Of a stretch of 64,000 nt of DNA, positions 1 to 8,176 are shown one piece after another (within the stretch, counting starts at the first letter, position 1; every line of letters begins with the position of its first letter). Origin of the DNA: Prevotella sp. Its GTDB lineage: Bacteria; Bacteroidota; Bacteroidia; Bacteroidales; Bacteroidaceae. The translations under genes were made by a program, and so were the position numbers. The stretch covers positions 1 to 64,000 of the forward strand of contig JAFRRN010000053.1 of assembly GCA_017428055.1 (NCBI GenBank). Reading direction: 5' to 3'. The notes below the pieces were generated by a model. That model was given only the letters and a program-made list of their open reading frames with translations. It was not told the origin of the DNA and ran no database searches.

Positions 1-1
1 A

Positions 2-26
2 ACTCCTGAACTCCTTGAACTCCTAA
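2..26. repeat. 25-bp dispersed repeat (ACTCCT words)
   Basis: The 25 bases at positions 2-26, made of repeated ACTCCT/GAACTCCT words, recur exactly at 50521-50545. The second copy is part of a larger hairpin repeat before icd. It lies just past the 3' end of the permease gene; the rest of the element may lie outside the window. Confidence 0.7.
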
Positions 27-769
27 CTCAATATTTGCGTTAAGAAGACATCAGAGAAGAGGATGAGTACGCTGGAGCAGACCACCGCATCGGTCGATGC
101 CTTGCCTACTTCCACCGAACCGCCCTCCACGGTATATCCGAAGAACGAGCTGACCGACGAAATGATAAAGGCGAAAAATAGGCTCTTGATGATGCTCATG
201 TACATAAACCACGACTTGAAGGAATGTTGCAGGCCCTCCGTTAGGTCCGACGGCGTGAGGATATGACCCACGTATGCCGTGCCGTAGGCTCCGAGGATGC
301 CTGTCGCCGACGAGAAGATGACGAGGATGGGCATGATGGTGATGAGCCCGAGTATCTTTGGCAAGATTAAATAGCTGGCAGAGTTCACCCCCATGATTTC
401 CAATGCGTCGATTTGTTGCGTCACGCGCATCGTGCCAAGCTCAGATGCGATGTTCGACCCTACCTTTCCCGAGAGGATGAGGCACATGATAGACGAGGAG
501 AACTCCAGCAGCATGATCTCGCGGGTGGTATATCCCACCACCCAGCGGGGCATCCACGGGCTCTCGATGTTCACCTTCATCTGGATACAGATGACCGCCC
601 CGATGAAGAAGGAGATGAGCAGCACAATGCCGATGGAGTCGATGCCCAGTTGCGACATCTCCTTGACATACCGTTTCCAGAACATCCGGAACCGCTCGGG
701 GATGGCAAACGTGCGTCCCATGAGCATGAGGTAGCGTCCGAAAGTGGCTAATGCGTTGATGATAAACAT
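23..769 (-). CDS. mlaE: MlaE/YrbE-family ABC transporter permease
   Basis: The 248-residue product is a multi-spanning inner-membrane protein of the MlaE family, the permease of the Mla-type system that moves phospholipids between the inner and outer membranes. Visible hallmarks are an N-terminal amphipathic stretch (residues 1-40), a hydrophobic segment with SIGIVLLISFFIGAVICIQM, and the conserved central block GSNIASELGTMRV followed by QQIDALEIMGV, close to the family signature in which Glu/Gln-Gln-Ile-Asp-Ala precedes Leu-Glu. Length equals that of typical family members (about 245-265). The ATPase and MCE partner genes are expected next on the same strand, beyond position 1. The start is the only in-frame ATG before the hydrophobic segments. 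The substrate is inferred from the family only. Confidence 0.88.
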   Translation of the reverse strand: MFIINALATFGRYLMLMGRTFAIPERFRMFWKRYVKEMSQLGIDSIGIVLLISFFIGAVICIQMKVNIESPWMPRWVVGYTTREIMLLEFSSSIMCLILSGKVGSNIASELGTMRVTQQIDALEIMGVNSASYLILPKILGLITIMPILVIFSSATGILGAYGTAYVGHILTPSDLTEGLQHSFKSWFMYMSIIKSLFFAFIISSVSSFFGYTVEGGSVEVGKASTDAVVCSSVLILFSDVFLTQILS

Positions 770-777
770 ACTTTTAA

Positions 778-1063
778 TTATTTCTTATGTTTTTTGTCGA
801 ACAGGTTGGAGTGTGTTCCCGTGTTTGTCATAATGAGGATGAATCGTCATGTTGTTCCCAAATAAGCAACCAGTCAGGTTGGATATGGCATTCCCATTGT
901 CCCCGACGGTCGCCCTGTAGTTTGTGGGGTAAGTATTGGCCTGTAACTTTCCCGTTTCAGAAAGAATTTTGATGACTTCATGTAATAGTTGCATGTTATA
1001 GCCTCGACGTTGGCAAAGGCGCATTTCACGTTTGAATTGCCCAGTATATTTAATCCTGTACAT
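778..1063 (-). pseudogene. YafQ/RelE-family toxin, broken by two frameshifts
   Basis: The N-terminal frame starts at 1063 with MYRIKYTGQFKREMRLCQRR and matches the start of YafQ-type mRNA-interferase toxins. From about 945-930 the family sequence continues in another frame (LPHKLQGDRRGQWECHIQP, then DWLLIWEQ, including the conserved catalytic-region His and Trp). From about 845-830 it shifts again to the frame giving MTNTGTHSNLFDKK and a stop at 778-780. Each piece is a clear family match but no single frame contains all of them. The uninterrupted frame ending at 785 has an unrelated C-terminus and would lack the active site. Two independent indels suggest true decay rather than one sequencing error, though an assembly error cannot be excluded. 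The antitoxin gene directly upstream is intact. Confidence 0.8.
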
Positions 1064-1068
1064 TCCGA

Positions 1069-1302
1069 CTATCCTAAAACCTGTTTGAACAAATCATCTA
1101 CGTCCTTTGCTTCATACACCCGTCCTTCCTCAATGTCTTTTATGGATAGTTCGTAAGCAGAGTAACGCTTACGTCGAGGCATGGTGATGTGGCCTACGCC
1201 CTTCATGATACTGATGGCCTTTTTGATGTCTTTCATCATTGACATGTCGTCGATGTTTATCAGCATTTGGTTTTCTGCGAGTGCAATTGTTGTTTTTGCC
1301 AT
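1069..1302 (-). CDS. Antitoxin partner of the YafQ-like toxin
   Basis: A 77-residue protein starting MAKTTIALAENQ lies 5 bp upstream of the broken YafQ-like toxin gene, the usual antitoxin-first order of such modules. Residues 5-35 resemble the DNA-binding half of small antitoxins, residues 40-50 are basic (MPRRKRY), and the C-terminal half is acidic, as expected of a toxin-binding tail. An ATG at 1341 would add 13 residues, but it lies upstream of the predicted -7 element at 1338-1330, so 1302 is preferred. No specific antitoxin family is recognised with certainty; assignment rests on position, size and charge. With the toxin destroyed it may be a relic or may still repress its promoter. Confidence 0.62.
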   Translation of the reverse strand: MAKTTIALAENQMLINIDDMSMMKDIKKAISIMKGVGHITMPRRKRYSAYELSIKDIEEGRVYEAKDVDDLFKQVLG

Positions 1303-1329
1303 AATGGGTTGATATAAGAATCTTTGTCT

Positions 1330-1338
1330 GCAAAGATA
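1330..1338 (-). promoter_or_regulatory. Promoter -7 element of the toxin-antitoxin module
   Basis: On the minus strand the sequence TATCTTTGC matches the Bacteroidota -7 consensus TAnnTTTGC. It lies about 28 bp before the chosen antitoxin ATG at 1302 and rules out the more upstream ATG. Confidence 0.7.
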
Positions 1339-1443
1339 CAATTTTTTTCCAACATACCACTTCCATGGTCATGAAAAGTGCGAAAACAACGGGGATGTGG
1401 CGTTATTTTTCAGCAATTATAATCATCGTGTCAGTTTTTTTCG

Positions 1444-1452
1444 TATTTTTGC
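1444..1452 (+). promoter_or_regulatory. lptB promoter -7 element
   Basis: TATTTTTGC matches the Bacteroidota -7 consensus TAnnTTTGC and lies 14 bp before the ATG at 1466. It implies a very short leader and excludes an upstream ATG at 1397 as the start of LptB. Confidence 0.65.
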
Positions 1453-1465
1453 AGACAAGTGTAAT

Positions 1466-2284
1466 ATGCAAAAGGCTACTCACGATATGCAACCAAATCA
1501 GGAGGGAATGGTGCTCCGCACGGAGGGACTGGTGAAGATTTACGGGAAGCGAACCGTCGCCAACGGCGTTTCCATCAATGTCAGGCAAGGGGAAATCGTA
1601 GGGTTGCTCGGCCCGAATGGGGCAGGGAAGACCACCTCTTTCTACATGACGACGGGCTTGGTGGTGCCCAATGCGGGCAAGGTGTTTCTCAATGACGAGG
1701 ACATCACCGACTATCCCGTCTACCGACGCGCCCGTAAAGGCATCGGCTACTTGCCGCAGGAGGCGAGCGTTTTCCGCAAGCTGAGTGTGGAAGACAACAT
1801 CATGGCGGTGTTGGAGATGACGGGCAAGCCCCGCCAATACCAATTGGAGAAGTTGGAAAGCCTCATTTCGGAGTTCCGCTTGGGGCATGTGCGCAAGAAC
1901 AAGGGCGACCGCCTGTCGGGAGGAGAGCGTAGGCGCACGGAGATTGCGCGGTGCCTCGCCATCGAACCCAAGTTCATCATGCTCGACGAACCGTTTGCTG
2001 GTGTTGACCCGATTGCCGTGGAGGACATCCAGCACGTGGTGTGGCAACTGAAATACCGCAACATCGGTATTCTCATTACCGACCACAACGTACAAGAAAC
2101 GCTCACCATCACCGACCGCGCCTATTTGCTCTTCGAGGGAAAAATCCTCTTCCAAGGCGTTCCCGAAGAACTTGCCGCCAATCCTATCGTGAAAGAAAAA
2201 TACCTCGGCAGCAACTTCATCCTTCGCAAAAAGGACTTCCAACTCATCGATGAGGAGCGGAAGCAACGGGAGAAGGCGGAGTGA
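1466..2284 (+). CDS. lptB: LPS export ABC transporter ATP-binding protein LptB
   Basis: This is the cytoplasmic ATPase that powers extraction of lipopolysaccharide from the inner membrane with LptFG and LptC. Walker A is GPNGAGKTT, the Q-loop region is [11 protein letters not shown], the ABC signature is [13 protein letters not shown], Walker B is [13 protein letters not shown] and the switch His is ILITDHNV. The [17 protein letters not shown] and LSGGERRR blocks are characteristic of LptB rather than of general ABC ATPases. About 272 residues are predicted from ATG 1466; ATGs at 1487 and 1508 are also possible, and the C-terminal tail ([11 protein letters not shown]) is somewhat longer than in E. 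coli. Genes for LptFG and LptC are not adjacent, as is usual in Bacteroidota. Confidence 0.93.
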   Translation: MQKATHDMQPNQEGMVLRTEGLVKIYGKRTVANGVSINVRQGEIVGLLGPNGAGKTTSFYMTTGLVVPNAGKVFLNDEDITDYPVYRRARKGIGYLPQEASVFRKLSVEDNIMAVLEMTGKPRQYQLEKLESLISEFRLGHVRKNKGDRLSGGERRRTEIARCLAIEPKFIMLDEPFAGVDPIAVEDIQHVVWQLKYRNIGILITDHNVQETLTITDRAYLLFEGKILFQGVPEELAANPIVKEKYLGSNFILRKKDFQLIDEERKQREKAE

Positions 2285-2598
2285 TTTGTCACAATTCAAT
2301 TGTTTAACTCGTAAAATGTTTGCCTATGGTTGAATAATCATCAATGACATATAGAAAATGAAGCGTTAGCTTTCTGTTCTTGTAATCTGATAATTGGGGA
2401 ATTAAAAGATGTAATCATGAATGAAAGTTGATGCTCATGCCGTAAGGCGTGGGCTTTTACTCGAATATGATTGCATAGGTTTCCCCAATACCTCAGATTA
2501 CGTAGACGAAGTTAAACAGTCCACGTTTCTTTTTCTGTCTTACCCGAAAACCTTTGGACTTATTAAAACCTTATTAATGTATTAAAACAAGACGAACA
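2285..2598. other. Intergenic stretch, no gene seen
   Basis: This 314-bp stretch after lptB has no convincing coding frame. A weak dyad (ATGCC...GGCGTGGGC near 2435-2453) is followed by a short T-run and may end the lptB transcript. The end (2560-2598) is AT-rich and should hold the promoter of the next gene, but no clean TAnnTTTGC box is visible. Confidence 0.4.
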
Positions 2599-3345
2599 AT
2601 GAAAATAAGATTATTTGTGATGTTGATGGCATTATTTGTGCTATCAAACAATAATAGAGTGAATGCACAGGAATACCATTATGATGTGAATAATGATGGT
2701 GATGTGAACATAACCGATGCTATATTGCTGGTGAATTATATCCTTGGGAAAGATAATGGAAACGATAAACCAAATACTTCACCAGCGGAGGCAATTGACT
2801 TAGGGCTACCCAGTGGCATTAAGTGGGCTTCGTGTAACGTAGGTGCAACCAAGCCAGAGGAATACGGAGGGTATTACGCTTGGGGTGAGACAGAGGAGAA
2901 AGATACCTATACTTGGGAAACCTATAGCCATTCTTCTACTTATCATGACCTTGGCAAGGACATTAGTGGGTCAGAATATGATGTCGCCCACGTGAAATGG
3001 GGAGGCAGTTGGTGTATGCCGACAAATGATGATTTTGAAGAACTTAAAGAATATTGTGATTGGGTATGGGAAGAGTATCAAGGCGTTTTGGGCGCACGTG
3101 TCATTGGACCTAATGGTCAATATATTTTTCTGCCGGCTGCTTCATTCAAAGATGGTAATCTGAATGTAACAAACTATGGTAGCTATTGGGGATGTATTTG
3201 GTCTGATAAGGCTTATCCTTCTGAACTTATATTTGGAACTGTTGAACCTTCAAATTCATGGAGAGCATGTAATTTCTATTATAGATCAGGGAGTAGTGCT
3301 TTCCACTACTGCGGTCGGAGCGTTCGACCCGTTATCAGAAATTAG
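2599..3345 (+). CDS. Secreted FISUMP-type protein with dockerin-like repeat
   Basis: The 248-residue product begins with a signal peptide (residues 1-23, ending NRVNAQ). Residues 28-50 form one dockerin/EF-hand-like calcium-binding repeat (DVNNDGDVNITDAILLVNYI). The rest is the secreted domain common in Bacteroidota and Fibrobacter paralogues (FISUMP-like): AIDLGLPSGIKWASCNVGA, YAWGETEEK, a central WGGSWCMPT and a C-terminal GRSVRPV motif. In this phylum such domains occur in many surface or extracellular proteins of unknown role. The same DxNxDG repeat recurs at the C-terminus of the C10 protease at 15601-18807. The exact function is unknown. Confidence 0.75.
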   Translation: MKIRLFVMLMALFVLSNNNRVNAQEYHYDVNNDGDVNITDAILLVNYILGKDNGNDKPNTSPAEAIDLGLPSGIKWASCNVGATKPEEYGGYYAWGETEEKDTYTWETYSHSSTYHDLGKDISGSEYDVAHVKWGGSWCMPTNDDFEELKEYCDWVWEEYQGVLGARVIGPNGQYIFLPAASFKDGNLNVTNYGSYWGCIWSDKAYPSELIFGTVEPSNSWRACNFYYRSGSSAFHYCGRSVRPVIRN

Positions 3346-3787
3346 AGCGTCCTTTCCCAATGTGAAAATGCAACATGCCGAAGATGCCGTTAGGCATCAG
3401 ATAAGGGTAGCCAGCCATACAGAGACGCCATAGGTGTTTCGAACCAACGGTCGCTATTCGCGATAGCGAGGGAAAGCAAATGGTCGGTCATGATGGGCAA
3501 TGATTATGTGTGCCTCTACGTGCGCAACAATGTCTAAAACGCCATTAGGAACGAACACGAATCTACCTAATAACACGAATCATTCGTTTTATTCGTGATA
3601 TTCGTGTTCGTTTTCCCATAATGATTATCATGACATTCGAGTTCGTTAGAACATAGTAACTGTTCTTTCCACTTAATATCGGCATGTTTTCTGTAAAAAC
3701 ACGCCACAAAGTATGAAAACTTGCCGACATCGGCAAGAAAAGTAGCGGATAAGTGAAGGCAAACTATAGATGCTCGGTGGCAGGAAA
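3346..3787. other. Intergenic stretch with hairpin repeat
   Basis: No supported gene is present between the FISUMP gene and higA. The stretch holds the nested inverted repeat at 3550-3612 and a short hairpin (TTGCCGACATCGGCAA) near 3720-3735. A short in-frame sequence ending in NDYVCLYVRNNV with a stop near 3535 could be a fragment of a decayed gene but is too short to assign. Confidence 0.5.
3550..3612. repeat. Nested inverted word repeat (ACACGAAT)
   Basis: Perfect 13-bp arms (AACGAACACGAAT at 3550-3562 and its reverse complement at 3600-3612) enclose a second inverted pair (CACGAAT 3574-3580, ATTCGTG 3591-3597) built of the same word. It has the architecture of the other hairpin repeats in this window and may act as a transcript end between convergent genes. 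Confidence 0.75.
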
Positions 3788-4180
3788 CTATGCGTATTCA
3801 AGGATAAGGTTGGCATCAATGCCCAGCTTGGAATGGAGGCGTTTGGCGAATGACATGGAGATACGGCGGCGACCGGTCATGATTTGGCTGAATTGGGACT
3901 CGTTGACCCCCAGCATCTTTGCCCCATCTTTCTGTTTCATGCCATGAGTATAGAAATACTCTTCGATAGTAGTTATAAGTGGTGATTTTTGTCGCAAGGG
4001 GAGAATGTTGAGATAATCATCTTCAAAAGCCGCCATCTGTTGGCTCAGCGATGCTATCTCGCGAGTGTATTCATTGTCCATGTCAGGCTCGAGCAACCCT
4101 TTCTGTGTCGCCTCCGCTATGAGCTGTTCCACACGGCTCTTGGTTTCGTCATACTTTTCCCGTGTCGTAATCTTCTCCAT
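3788..4180 (-). CDS. higA: HigA-like antitoxin, helix-turn-helix
   Basis: This 130-residue protein is the antitoxin of the type II pair with the gene at 4198-4491. The N-terminal half is helical and charged; residues 70-125 form an XRE/Cro-type helix-turn-helix: QKDGAKMLGVNESQFSQIMT with GRRRISMSFAKRLHSKLGI, as in HigA proteins that have the 'M-k-q-k-D-G/l-A..lgv' start. It follows the toxin by 17 bp, the reversed (toxin-first) order typical of higBA. It should bind and neutralise the toxin and repress the shared promoter at 4511-4519. Gene identity is from family resemblance and context. Confidence 0.85.
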   Translation of the reverse strand: MEKITTREKYDETKSRVEQLIAEATQKGLLEPDMDNEYTREIASLSQQMAAFEDDYLNILPLRQKSPLITTIEEYFYTHGMKQKDGAKMLGVNESQFSQIMTGRRRISMSFAKRLHSKLGIDANLILEYA

Positions 4181-4197
4181 TATCTGTCCTCCCGCTA

Positions 4198-4491
4198 TTA
4201 TATTGTTGAACTATCTATCTTATCATACTCGGCATGAGTGCCAATGAAACGAATATTCACGACCCCTCCAACGAAAATGACTACTGCCACGAGGCGGTAA
4301 TTGTTGCCCCCTATATTGAATACGTAACGCCCGTTCTTCACATAATCCGCCGATGGGAACATTGCCTTGATGTCGTTATGCCGATGCCATTTTGCTTTCA
4401 TAACATCGTCTAACCACTTGTTTAAGGGCTTTGCAGCTTGTGCATGTAATTGGACGAAATCATCGAGAATCTCTTTGTTGGCAATAGTCAT
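4198..4491 (-). CDS. higB: HigB-like mRNA-interferase toxin
   Basis: The 97-residue product matches the HigB_toxin family of ribosome-dependent mRNA endonucleases. The diagnostic core is DIKAMFPSADYVKNGRYVFN, then IGGNNYRLVAVV and the C-terminal FIGTHAEYDKID, which contains the conserved Gly-Thr-His-x-Glu-Tyr-Asp motif near the active site. The frame is intact, in contrast to the broken YafQ-type toxin at 778-1063. It is encoded first in the operon with higA 17 bp downstream. Start ATG at 4491 follows the promoter at 4519-4511 by about 20 bp. Confidence 0.9.
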   Translation of the reverse strand: MTIANKEILDDFVQLHAQAAKPLNKWLDDVMKAKWHRHNDIKAMFPSADYVKNGRYVFNIGGNNYRLVAVVIFVGGVVNIRFIGTHAEYDKIDSSTI

Positions 4492-4510
4492 CTCTTTCCC
4501 TTTTATCGGT

Positions 4511-4519
4511 GCAAATATA
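4511..4519 (-). promoter_or_regulatory. higBA promoter -7 element
   Basis: On the minus strand TATATTTGC matches TAnnTTTGC, about 20 bp before the higB start. HigA probably binds here. Confidence 0.7.
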
Positions 4520-4654
4520 CGGTTTTCTTTTCAAATATGCAATTTAATTTACGAAAATGTAAAGTAAGAAGATGTGTCGGCATGTAATCATCAAGTATAA
4601 AGTCAAAAAATCCAAATATTTATGCAATTGTTAGGCTTTTCGATAGAAAATGCG

Positions 4655-4663
4655 TACTTTTGC
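4655..4663 (+). promoter_or_regulatory. tig promoter -7 element
   Basis: TACTTTTGC fits the Bacteroidota -7 consensus, with a TTG at 4628-4630 as a possible -33 element. The start codon follows 57 bp downstream, leaving a leader of about 50 nt. Confidence 0.7.
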
Positions 4664-4719
4664 AGTCACTTTTCATTTTTGTGAACAACTAAAGTATTAA
4701 AATAAAGTATAGAAAAGAG

Positions 4720-6072
4720 ATGAAGATTTCATTCGAGAATCCCGACAAGGTGAATGGTTTGTTGACCCTCACCGTGGAAGAGGCTGATTACAAGGACAAA
4801 GTAGACAAAGAACTGAAGGATCTTCGCAAGAAGGCGAACATCCCCGGCTTCCGTCCCGGCATGGTGCCGATGGGGCTGATTAAGAGACAGGCTGGCTTGC
4901 AGACGAAGATGAATATCGTGAACCGCGTGGTTGGCGAGGAGTTATATAAGTATATCAAGGACAACAACATCCAGATGTTGGGCGAGCCGTTGCCATCGGA
5001 AAAGCAAGTTCCCGTGGACTTGGAGGGCGAGGCACCCTATACCTTCCTGTTCGATGTGGCGGTTGCCCCTGAGTTTTCCTTGGAGTTGACGGGCAAGGAT
5101 AAGGTTGACTATTACGATGTGAAGGTGGATGACAAGCTCATCGACCAGCAGGTAGATATGTATGCCTCGCGCTCTGGCCACAATGAGAAGGTGGAGACCT
5201 TTGAGGGCAGCGACATGCTGAAAGGCGACTTGCGCGAGCTTGACGAGGATGGCAACACCAAGGAAGGCGGCATCGAGGTGGAAGGCGCCATGATGATGCC
5301 TGAATATATTAAGGTGGAAGAGCAGAAAGCGTTGTTCCAGGGAACGAAGTTGGGCGACATCATCACATTCTGTCCCCGCAAGGCTTATCCCGACAATGAT
5401 GCCGAGGTGTCGTCGTTGTTGAAGATTGACCGTGATGCCGTGAAGGAGCATGAGGGCAATTTCAGCTATCAGATTTTGGAAATCAGCCGTTTCGTGAAGG
5501 CAGAGGTCAACCAGGAATTGTTCGACCAGGTCTTTGGAAAGGATGCCGTGAAGGACGAGAAGGATTTCCGCGAGCGCATCGCCGAGGGCTTGAAAGCACA
5601 GTTGCAGGGCAATAGCGACTGGAAGTTCTTGCAGGACCTGCGCAAGTACGTGGAAGATAAGGTTGGCACATTGACCTATCCCGATGCCATCCTGAAGCGG
5701 GTGATGAAGCTCAACAACAAGGACAAGGATGACAAATATGTTGAGGACAACTATGAGCGGAGCATCAAGGAACTCACTTGGCACTTGGCTAAGGAGCAGC
5801 TTGTCGCCAAGCATGAGATCAAGATTGATGACAAGGAGGTGAAAGATGCTGCCATTGCCCAGGCTCGTGCGCAATTTGCCCAATACGGTATGACCGATGT
5901 CCCCATGGAATATTTGGAGAACTATGCTGACGACTTGCTCAAGAAGGAGGAAAACTTGCAGGGATTTGTTGACCGCGCCATCGATTCCAAGCTGATCGCC
6001 GTGTTGAAGAATGTGGTGAAACTGAATCAAAAAAGCGTGTCTCTTGACGAGTTTAATAAGCTGTTAGGATAA
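4720..6072 (+). CDS. tig: Trigger factor chaperone
   Basis: Trigger factor binds the ribosome at the exit tunnel and shields nascent chains. The N-terminal ribosome-binding domain shows the signature region IPGFRPGMVPMGLIKRQAG (residues about 42-60), corresponding to the GFRxGxxP ribosome-docking loop. A divergent PPIase-like middle region and a long helical C-terminal domain (residues about 280-450) follow. At 450 residues it is the usual length. It is followed by clpP and clpX, the common tig-clpP-clpX order, but is separated from clpP by a hairpin and a new promoter, so the three need not be one transcript. Confidence 0.95.
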   Translation: MKISFENPDKVNGLLTLTVEEADYKDKVDKELKDLRKKANIPGFRPGMVPMGLIKRQAGLQTKMNIVNRVVGEELYKYIKDNNIQMLGEPLPSEKQVPVDLEGEAPYTFLFDVAVAPEFSLELTGKDKVDYYDVKVDDKLIDQQVDMYASRSGHNEKVETFEGSDMLKGDLRELDEDGNTKEGGIEVEGAMMMPEYIKVEEQKALFQGTKLGDIITFCPRKAYPDNDAEVSSLLKIDRDAVKEHEGNFSYQILEISRFVKAEVNQELFDQVFGKDAVKDEKDFRERIAEGLKAQLQGNSDWKFLQDLRKYVEDKVGTLTYPDAILKRVMKLNNKDKDDKYVEDNYERSIKELTWHLAKEQLVAKHEIKIDDKEVKDAAIAQARAQFAQYGMTDVPMEYLENYADDLLKKEENLQGFVDRAIDSKLIAVLKNVVKLNQKSVSLDEFNKLLG

Positions 6073-6117
6073 TAATAACTTTTTTTAAGGAAAAAAACAC
6101 CTTATATTTTTAGGATT

Positions 6118-6173
6118 ACCGACTTTTTTGTTATCTTTGTTCCTAAAGAATCATGGACGACAAAAAAGTCGGT
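6118..6173 (+). terminator. tig terminator hairpin enclosing the clpP promoter
   Basis: Perfect 13-bp arms (ACCGACTTTTTTG at 6118-6130 and CAAAAAAGTCGGT at 6161-6173) are followed by TGTTTTTT. The clpP -7 box lies in the 30-nt loop. The full hairpin can form only in read-through from tig, because clpP transcripts start inside the loop. Confidence 0.7.
6132..6140 (+). promoter_or_regulatory. clpP promoter -7 element
   Basis: TATCTTTGT is one base from TAnnTTTGC and is located in the loop of the hairpin at 6118-6173, about 65 bp before the clpP start at 6206. Confidence 0.65.
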
Positions 6174-6205
6174 TGTTTTTTAGTGTATTTTTAATAAGGA
6201 TAGAC

Positions 6206-6877
6206 ATGAACGATTTTAAGAAGTATGCAACCCAACATCTGGGTATCAATAGCATGGTGCTTGATGGTGTCATCAAGTCACAAGCCCATTATCTGAACCC
6301 TTATATCTTGGAAGAGAGGCAGTTGAACGTGACACAGATGGACGTGTTCTCACGCTTGATGATGGAACGCATCATCTTCCTCGGTACGGAGATAGACGAC
6401 TATACGGCTAATACCTTGCAGGCGCAGTTGCTTTATTTGGATTCTGTGGACACTCGCGACATTTCCATATACATCAACTCCCCGGGCGGCAGTGTGACGG
6501 CAGGGCTTGGCATCTACGACACCATGCAGTTTGTCTCCAGCGATGTGCAAACCATCTGTGTGGGCATGGCAGCGTCGATGGCAGCCGTCTTGCTCGTGGC
6601 AGGCCAGGAGGGTAAGCGACAGGCATTGACCCATAGCCGCGTGATGATCCACCAGCCTCTTGGCGGTGTGCAAGGCCAGGCCAGTGACATCGAGATTGAG
6701 GCTCGTGAGATACAGAAGTTCAAGAAGGAACTTTATACCATCATTGCCAACCATTCCCATACGCCATACGAGAAAGTGTGGCAAGACAGCGACCGCAACT
6801 ATTGGATGGATGCGCAAGAGGCGAAGGAATATGGCATGATAGATACGATTTTGGTGAATAAGCCCGTCGCCGGTTGA
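6206..6877 (+). CDS. clpP: ATP-dependent Clp protease proteolytic subunit
   Basis: ClpP is the serine peptidase that forms a barrel with the ClpX ATPase encoded next. The catalytic Ser is in [11 protein letters not shown], the His in [11 protein letters not shown], and the Asp in the following DSDRNYWM region; [11 protein letters not shown] forms the oxyanion region. Starting at ATG 6206 ([11 protein letters not shown]) gives 223 residues, the usual length. A more upstream ATG at 6128 is excluded because it overlaps the promoter at 6132-6140 and the terminator-like hairpin. clpX starts 30 bp after the stop. Confidence 0.95.
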   Translation: MNDFKKYATQHLGINSMVLDGVIKSQAHYLNPYILEERQLNVTQMDVFSRLMMERIIFLGTEIDDYTANTLQAQLLYLDSVDTRDISIYINSPGGSVTAGLGIYDTMQFVSSDVQTICVGMAASMAAVLLVAGQEGKRQALTHSRVMIHQPLGGVQGQASDIEIEAREIQKFKKELYTIIANHSHTPYEKVWQDSDRNYWMDAQEAKEYGMIDTILVNKPVAG

Positions 6878-6906
6878 CGGCCTTCATTGACAGAGAAAGG
6901 GAATCC

Positions 6907-8127
6907 ATGCAAAAGAAAGTATGTAATTTCTGTGGGAGAAATGAGCGGGAGGTGAAATTGCTCATCTCGGGGATAAACGGTTTCATTTGTGAGAACTGTT
7001 CCGCGCAAGCGTATGAGATAGTAAAGACTTCAGGCTTGGATAAGGCTGATAACAGCGGTGGGTCTTTTAAGATGAAACGCATTCCCAAGCCTATGGAAAT
7101 CAAGGAACACCTTGACCAGTATGTGATAGGCCAGGATGAGGCGAAGAAGTTTTTATCGGTAGCGGTATATAATCATTATAAGCGATTGCAACAACCCGCT
7201 GACAAGAGTGGCGTGGAGATTGAGAAGAGCAACATCATCATGGTGGGCAGTACGGGAACGGGCAAGACATTGTTGGCTCGTACCATTGCCAAGATGCTTG
7301 ATGTGCCGTTTACCATTGTCGATGCCACGGTGTTTACCGAGGCGGGTTATGTGGGTGAGGATGTTGAGAGCATCCTGTCGCGTCTATTGCAAGTGGCTGA
7401 TTATGACCTTGAGGCAACCCAGCGGGGCATCGTCTTCATCGATGAGATAGACAAGATAGCCCGAAAGAGCGACAATCCCTCTATTACTCGCGATGTGAGT
7501 GGAGAGGGTGTACAGCAGGGATTGCTGAAACTCCTTGAGGGAACGACGGTGAACGTGCCACCCAAGGGTGGACGCAAGCATCCCGACCAAGACTATATCC
7601 ATGTGGACACTCGCAACATCCTGTTTATCTGCGGTGGGGCGTTTGATGGCATTGAGAGCAAGATAGCCCAACGGTTGAACACGCACATGATTGGTTTCAA
7701 CTCCGTGAAGAATGCGAAGAAGATAGACAAAGGAAATCTCATGCAATATATCTTGCCGCAAGACTTGAAGTCGTTTGGGCTGATACCGGAGATAATAGGT
7801 CGCTTGCCCGTACTCACATATCTGAACCCGCTTGACCGTGAGGCTTTGCGGCGCATCCTTGTAGAGCCGAAGAACTCCATAGTGAAACAATACGAGAAAT
7901 TGTTTGAGATGGATGGGATTAAACTGACTTTCTCCGAGGATGCCTTGGAATATATGGTAGAGAAAGCTGTGGAATATAAGTTGGGTGCGCGTGGGCTGCG
8001 CTCCATAGTGGAAGCCATCATGATGGACGCCATGTTTGAAATCCCTTCCAAGAAGGTCAAGTCTTTTGAAGTGACAATTGAATATGCCCAAGGACAACTG
8101 AACAAGTCGCATTTGCAATCAGCATAA
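6907..8127 (+). CDS. clpX: ATP-dependent Clp protease ATP-binding subunit ClpX
   Basis: ClpX is an AAA+ unfoldase that feeds substrates to ClpP. The N-terminal zinc finger has CNFCGR and CENC (four Cys). Walker A is GSTGTGKT, Walker B is VFIDEIDK, and the [18 protein letters not shown] pore/Arg region is typical, as is the ClpX-specific [11 protein letters not shown] segment. From ATG 6907 ([11 protein letters not shown]) the product has 406 residues. The frame extends up to a TTG overlapping the clpP stop, but the ATG has a good purine-rich leader (GAGAAAGGGAATCC) and begins exactly at the zinc finger. Confidence 0.95.
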   Translation: MQKKVCNFCGRNEREVKLLISGINGFICENCSAQAYEIVKTSGLDKADNSGGSFKMKRIPKPMEIKEHLDQYVIGQDEAKKFLSVAVYNHYKRLQQPADKSGVEIEKSNIIMVGSTGTGKTLLARTIAKMLDVPFTIVDATVFTEAGYVGEDVESILSRLLQVADYDLEATQRGIVFIDEIDKIARKSDNPSITRDVSGEGVQQGLLKLLEGTTVNVPPKGGRKHPDQDYIHVDTRNILFICGGAFDGIESKIAQRLNTHMIGFNSVKNAKKIDKGNLMQYILPQDLKSFGLIPEIIGRLPVLTYLNPLDREALRRILVEPKNSIVKQYEKLFEMDGIKLTFSEDALEYMVEKAVEYKLGARGLRSIVEAIMMDAMFEIPSKKVKSFEVTIEYAQGQLNKSHLQSA

Positions 8128-8176
8128 ATAGAATCTCATTACTACAATCTCCAGACCTAACACCTATTATATTATT

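Noticed and set aside
1397-1465. N-terminal extension of LptB from an upstream ATG
   Set aside because: It would be translated across the promoter at 1444-1452 and the residues do not match the family.
1403-2299. Long open frame antisense to lptB
   Set aside because: LptB is certain on the plus strand. The antisense frame has low-complexity composition typical of a shadow frame. The same applies to the frame antisense to tig (4942-6030).
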